Positions 60,742 to 64,000 of a stretch of DNA of 64,000 nt are shown here, piece by piece (position 1 is the first letter of the stretch; each line of letters begins with the position of its first letter). The position numbers were made by a program, and so were the translations under genes. A model generated the notes under the pieces. That model made no database searches. It saw only the letters and a program-made list of their open reading frames with translations, and was not told the origin of the DNA. Origin of the DNA: JAYQKL01 sp049889535 (GTDB taxonomy: Bacteria; Pseudomonadota; Alphaproteobacteria; RS24). The stretch spans positions 1 through 64,000 of the forward strand of contig JBMHDF010000013.1 in assembly GCA_049889535.1 (NCBI GenBank). The letters run 5' to 3'.

Positions 60742-62121
60742 ATGGCACAAAAAATGTGGGGCGGGCGGTTTGGCGCTTTACCCGATGATATTATGGAAGA
60801 AATTAATGCTTCCATCGGATTTGACCAGCGGCTGGCGATACAAGATATCACCGGCTCAAAAGCGCATTGTCAAATGCTTGCTGATACTGGGATTATAGAG
60901 CCTTCAGCCGCAAAAGCAATTTTAGATGGATTGGCCCAGATTGAACAAGAAATTCAAGACGGGACTTTCACCTTTAGCCGCGCTTTAGAAGATATTCATA
61001 TGAATATTGAAGCGCGTTTGAGCGAAATCATTGGGCCTGATGCGGGGCGTTTGCATACGGCTCGTTCGCGCAATGATCAGGTCGCAACCGATTTTAAACT
61101 TTATGTTCGCGATACAATTGATCATCTCATGACACAAATCGCAGGTTTACAAAAAGTGCTGGCCGAACAAGCTTTGGCACATGCCGATAGCCTTATGCCT
61201 GGTTTCACGCATTTGCAAACGGCCCAGCCCGTGACATATGGTCATCATTTATTGGCTTATGTGGAAATGTTGGCACGCGACCATAGCCGGTTTGCTGATG
61301 CGCGCAAAAGACTGAATCAATCTCCTTTAGGGGCGGCTGCTTTAGCGGGAACTTCTTTTCCGATTGACCGCGAACAAACAGCCAAAGCCTTAGGGTTTGA
61401 TGCCCCTACCGCAAATTCAATAGATAGCGTTTCTGACCGGGATTTTGTGCTTGAGGCTTTATCCTGCGCCGCGATAACTGCCACCCATCTTTCGCGTTTG
61501 GCGGAGGAAATTGTGGTGTTCGCTTCTGCGCAATTTGATTTCTTAAACCTGCCAGACTCGTTTTCAACAGGCTCATCCATAATGCCGCAAAAAAGAAATC
61601 CTGATGCGGCCGAATTGGTGCGAGCAAAATCAGGGCGGATTATTGGCGCCCTAACAGGTCTTTTGGTTGTGATGAAAGGGCTACCCCTCGCTTATTCGAA
61701 AGACATGCAAGAAGATAAAGAAGGGGCTTTTGATGCGCTTGACAGCCTGTCGCTATGCTTAGCGGCGATGACAGGTATGATGGCTGCTCTGACACCAAAT
61801 CTTGAGGCCATGCAACTTGCGGCGGGAAGCCGGTTTTCTACCGCAACGGACCTGGCCGATTGGTTGGTGCGGGAGCTAAACCTGCCTTTCCGTGAAGCGC
61901 ACCATGTCACCGGCACATTGGTAGCAATGGCGGAGGAAAAAAACTGTCAGTTGCAGGACTTATCCCTCGCGGATATGCAAAACGTGCATGGCGATATAAC
62001 ACAAGCTGTTTTTGATGTATTGGGGCCAGAAAATTCGGTTGCCAGCCGCACCAGCTTGGGGGGCACAGCACCCGATAATGTGAAAAAAGCCGCGCAAATT
62101 TGGCTAAAAAACCTTTCTTGA
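60742..62121 (+). CDS. argH: Argininosuccinate lyase
   Basis: 459 residues. Family signature GSSIMPQKRNPDAAEL, substrate motif ARSRNDQVATDF, and His in TAQPVTYGHHLLAY. The last step of arginine synthesis. GAGGAG ribosome site. Followed by a small lipoprotein gene and lysA, the classic argH-lptM-lysA order. Confidence 0.98.
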   Translation: MAQKMWGGRFGALPDDIMEEINASIGFDQRLAIQDITGSKAHCQMLADTGIIEPSAAKAILDGLAQIEQEIQDGTFTFSRALEDIHMNIEARLSEIIGPDAGRLHTARSRNDQVATDFKLYVRDTIDHLMTQIAGLQKVLAEQALAHADSLMPGFTHLQTAQPVTYGHHLLAYVEMLARDHSRFADARKRLNQSPLGAAALAGTSFPIDREQTAKALGFDAPTANSIDSVSDRDFVLEALSCAAITATHLSRLAEEIVVFASAQFDFLNLPDSFSTGSSIMPQKRNPDAAELVRAKSGRIIGALTGLLVVMKGLPLAYSKDMQEDKEGAFDALDSLSLCLAAMTGMMAALTPNLEAMQLAAGSRFSTATDLADWLVRELNLPFREAHHVTGTLVAMAEEKNCQLQDLSLADMQNVHGDITQAVFDVLGPENSVASRTSLGGTAPDNVKKAAQIWLKNLS

Positions 62122-62147
62122 GCCATATAAAATGAGCAGGACATAAA

Positions 62148-62309
62148 ATGACACAAATTCACAAAGATATAAGAGTGACAGTCGCATTGGTTCTCCTATT
62201 GGGCCTGTGCTTAAGCCTGAGCGCGTGCGGGCGGCGTGGTGATCTCTATTTGCCAGAAATGTCAAACCTGTCTGGTTTTGAGGAGCGGCAAGCCCATGCA
62301 TCACTTTAG
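62148..62309 (+). CDS. lptM: LptM (YifL)-type small lipoprotein
   Basis: 53 residues, too short to stand out by length. Signal peptide with VALVLLLGLCLSLSAC and lipobox LSAC at Cys27, followed by GRRGDLYLPE, which is the LptM motif (CGxxGxLYLP). E. coli LptM aids assembly of the LptDE lipopolysaccharide translocon. The gene lies between argH and lysA, the normal position, and overlaps lysA by 14 bases. Confidence 0.85.
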   Translation: MTQIHKDIRVTVALVLLLGLCLSLSACGRRGDLYLPEMSNLSGFEERQAHASL

Positions 62310-63561
62310 AATAGAAGATGGACAGCTCTTTGCTGAAAATGTGGATTTAAACCAACTTGCTGAAACCATCGGCACGCCATTTTATTGCTATTCGAGCGCC
62401 ACGCTTGAACGCCATTATAAGATCCTCGCGGAAGCCTTTAGCGAACTGGATATGACAATTTGCTATTCGGTTAAAGCCAACTCGAACCTTGCGGTTATTG
62501 CCACTCTAGCACGACAGGGCGCGGGGGCGGATATTGTCTCTCAAGGAGAATTGCATCGCGCATTAAAAGCAGGTGTGCCAGCTGAAAAAATCGTTTTCTC
62601 AGGAGTTGGTAAAACCGATGCAGAAATGCGCGCCGCGCTGGAAGCAGGCATAGCGCAATTTAATGTGGAAAGCATTGCAGAATTGGAAATGCTCTCACAA
62701 TGCGCGCAAGAAACAGGCCACACCGCCAATGTCGCGCTTCGGGTTAATCCTGATGTTGATGCAGGCACGCATGAAAAAATTTCAACTGGCAAAGCCGAAA
62801 ATAAATTTGGTATTGCGTGGGAAGATGCGCCAAATGCGTTTGAGAAAGCCAAGCAATTACCAAATATCAATGCCTGTGGGATTGATATTCATATTGGCAG
62901 CCAAATTACTGATTTAGCTCCATTTGAAATTGCTTTTAAAAAAGTGCGCGAGCTATATGAAACACTTTGTGCTTCTGGTCACAATATCACCGCGCTTGAT
63001 TTGGGTGGTGGGCTTGGCGTGCCTTATGAGCCAGACCAAGCGCTGCCAACACCACAAGAATACGCGGCATTGGTTAAATCCGCTTTTGCCGATTTACCCT
63101 GCCGTTTATTTCTTGAGCCAGGTCGACTCATTGCTGCCAATGCGGGTATTTTGGTCAGTTCAGTTATTCGTACCAAAAAAGGGCAGGCGAAAAACTTTAT
63201 CATTGTTGACGCGGCTATGACCGAGCTGATGCGGCCAACGCTTTATGACGCGCATCACGAAATTGCCGCCGTTACACCGCGGGCGGGCGCGGCTGTGCAA
63301 TGGGATATTGTCGGACCAGTTTGTGAAACAGGAGACTTTATCGGCACAAATCGTCTTTTACCCGAACCCGAAGCGGGCGACTTGCTGGTTGTTTATACAG
63401 TTGGTGCTTATGGCGCTTCACTTGGTTCAAGCTACAATACGCGCTGTGCCGCACCCGAAATTTTAGTGCAAGGTGATCAATATGATATTGTGCGCCGCCG
63501 GCCTAATTATGATGAGTTGCTCGGTTTAGAAGCCATACCAGATCATCTTAATAATACCTGA
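62296..63561 (+). CDS. lysA: Diaminopimelate decarboxylase
   Basis: 421 residues from the ATG within the end of lptM. The PLP lysine is in ICYSVKANSNLAV; other features are NPDVDAGTHEKISTGKAENKFG, the GGGLGVPY loop and the substrate-binding LEPGRLIAAN. The last step of lysine synthesis; lysC in the same window is the first step. A longer upstream start at 62236 would lie inside lptM. Followed by a terminator. Confidence 0.97.
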   Translation: MHHFRIEDGQLFAENVDLNQLAETIGTPFYCYSSATLERHYKILAEAFSELDMTICYSVKANSNLAVIATLARQGAGADIVSQGELHRALKAGVPAEKIVFSGVGKTDAEMRAALEAGIAQFNVESIAELEMLSQCAQETGHTANVALRVNPDVDAGTHEKISTGKAENKFGIAWEDAPNAFEKAKQLPNINACGIDIHIGSQITDLAPFEIAFKKVRELYETLCASGHNITALDLGGGLGVPYEPDQALPTPQEYAALVKSAFADLPCRLFLEPGRLIAANAGILVSSVIRTKKGQAKNFIIVDAAMTELMRPTLYDAHHEIAAVTPRAGAAVQWDIVGPVCETGDFIGTNRLLPEPEAGDLLVVYTVGAYGASLGSSYNTRCAAPEILVQGDQYDIVRRRPNYDELLGLEAIPDHLNNT

Positions 63562-63592
63562 TGACAGTTGCGCTTTAACAATCACCGCTATT

Positions 63593-63626
63593 AAAGGGGA
63601 GATTGGCTTCCCCCTTTTCTTTTTTT
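63593..63626 (+). terminator. Intrinsic terminator after lysA
   Basis: AAAGGGG (63593-63599) pairs with CCCCTTT (63611-63617) around an 11-base loop; T-rich sequence follows (TTCTTTTTTT to 63626). Reasonably strong. The stem may include an extra T-A pair. Confidence 0.78.
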
Positions 63627-63670
63627 GCAATTTCAGGCAAGCTTAATAAACCTTAAGGAGGAAACAGGTT

Positions 63671-64000
63671 TTGATACGCTTTGAAAATGTCGGGATGCAA
63701 TATGATGATGATCCAGAAATTTTTTCTGATATTAATTTTAGTCTCCCCCAAGGCAGTTTCACTTTTCTTACAGGCCCCTCGGGCGCGGGCAAAACATCTC
63801 TTTTGCGTCTGATTTTTTTGGCGGCGCAACCCAGTCGCGGTAAAGTTTTTTTATTTGATGAGGATACCAGCACACTGGCGCGCCAGCATATTCCGCTCTT
63901 ACGCCGTCAAATTGGTATTGTTTTCCAAGAATTCCGCTTGCTTGAACATTTGAGCATTTATGAAAATGTTGCTTTGCCTTTGCGCGTGATGGGTGAGAAG
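63671..64000 (+). CDS. ftsE: Cell-division ABC ATPase FtsE, 5' part
   Basis: First 110 codons; the gene continues to the right of the window. The start is TTG, with an AAGGAGG ribosome site 10 or so bases upstream, and gives MIRFENVGMQYDDDPEIFSD. Walker A is LTGPSGAGKTSLLRLIF, and the Q-loop is GIVFQEFRLLEH, close to FtsE. FtsEX regulates septal peptidoglycan amidases. The next gene should be ftsX. Confidence 0.92.
   Translation, partial: MIRFENVGMQYDDDPEIFSDINFSLPQGSFTFLTGPSGAGKTSLLRLIFLAAQPSRGKVFLFDEDTSTLARQHIPLLRRQIGIVFQEFRLLEHLSIYENVALPLRVMGEK

Noticed and set aside
1..64000. CRISPR arrays, insertion sequences, prophage or conjugation genes
   Set aside because: No regularly spaced direct repeats, transposase, integrase of phage type or terminal inverted repeats were seen; the single tyrosine recombinase is chromosomal XerD and the single HNH protein is of the common alphaproteobacterial type.

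Overview
The window is ordinary chromosome from an alphaproteobacterium. Three things support this: the 5' end of the 16S rRNA, the gene orders lysC-ptsP-rodZ-ispG-prfA-prmC, xerD/aroK-aroB-corC-bolA-dnaJ-cobS-cobT-rpmB and helicase-S4-fdxA-carD-rpoH, and the ubiquinone genes ubiG, coq4 and coq7. The moderate GC, compact spacing, aerobic B12 genes and small lean operons look like a marine heterotroph such as the SAR116/Puniceispirillales group. That placement is inference and could be tested with the 16S sequence. I see no insertion sequence, prophage, CRISPR array or plasmid gene.

Layout. 1-530: start of an rRNA operon read leftward from a strong promoter. 0.8-16.4 kb: an M23 peptidase, ClpB behind a sigma-32-like promoter, DUF4167, the leftward run lysC to prmC, ubiG, and the comF/nitrilase/DUF1178 group; comF carries an in-frame TGA at an expected cysteine codon. 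16.4-26 kb: a methyltransferase, mutT, argJ, secA, accA, xerD and a large secreted protein of unknown function. 26-31.2 kb: a complete vitamin B12 uptake operon (btuB-F-C-D) behind a cobalamin riboswitch with its own promoter. 31.2-38.6 kb: shikimate genes, corC, bolA, a J-domain protein, cobaltochelatase subunits CobS/CobT and ribosomal protein L28. 39-45 kb: helicase, S4 protein, TerB-like protein, ferredoxin, a CarD protein with a histone-H1-like N-terminal tail, and RpoH. 45-51 kb: CoA transferase, TspO, an FMN protein, cytochrome c, a heptosyltransferase-like protein, TusA, an ArsC-like protein, COQ4 and tRNA-Leu(CAA). 51-58 kb: DUF2855 with a tandem HCCA-isomerase-like protein, a YqaA-DsbB fusion, coq7, an HNH nuclease, gluQ-RS, a HIG1 protein, a PagL-like protein and cobalamin adenosyltransferase. 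58-64 kb: etfBA, tlpA, argH, a small LptM-type lipoprotein, lysA and the start of ftsE.

Links between genes. B12 is a theme: uptake (btu), cobalt insertion (cobST; no cobN is seen here) and adenosylation (pduO-type) all lie in one window. Ubiquinone is a second theme (ubiG, coq4, coq7, with etfBA able to feed the quinone pool). Heat shock is a third: rpoH, and a good candidate for one of its target promoters in front of clpB.

No single undescribed multi-gene system stands out. The most unusual items are the H1-tail/CarD protein with a palindrome over its promoter, the YqaA-DsbB fusion, the TGA inside comF, the 12-bp tandem repeat in a cytochrome signal peptide, the long inverted repeat upstream of rpmB, and the small gene that directly follows btuD.
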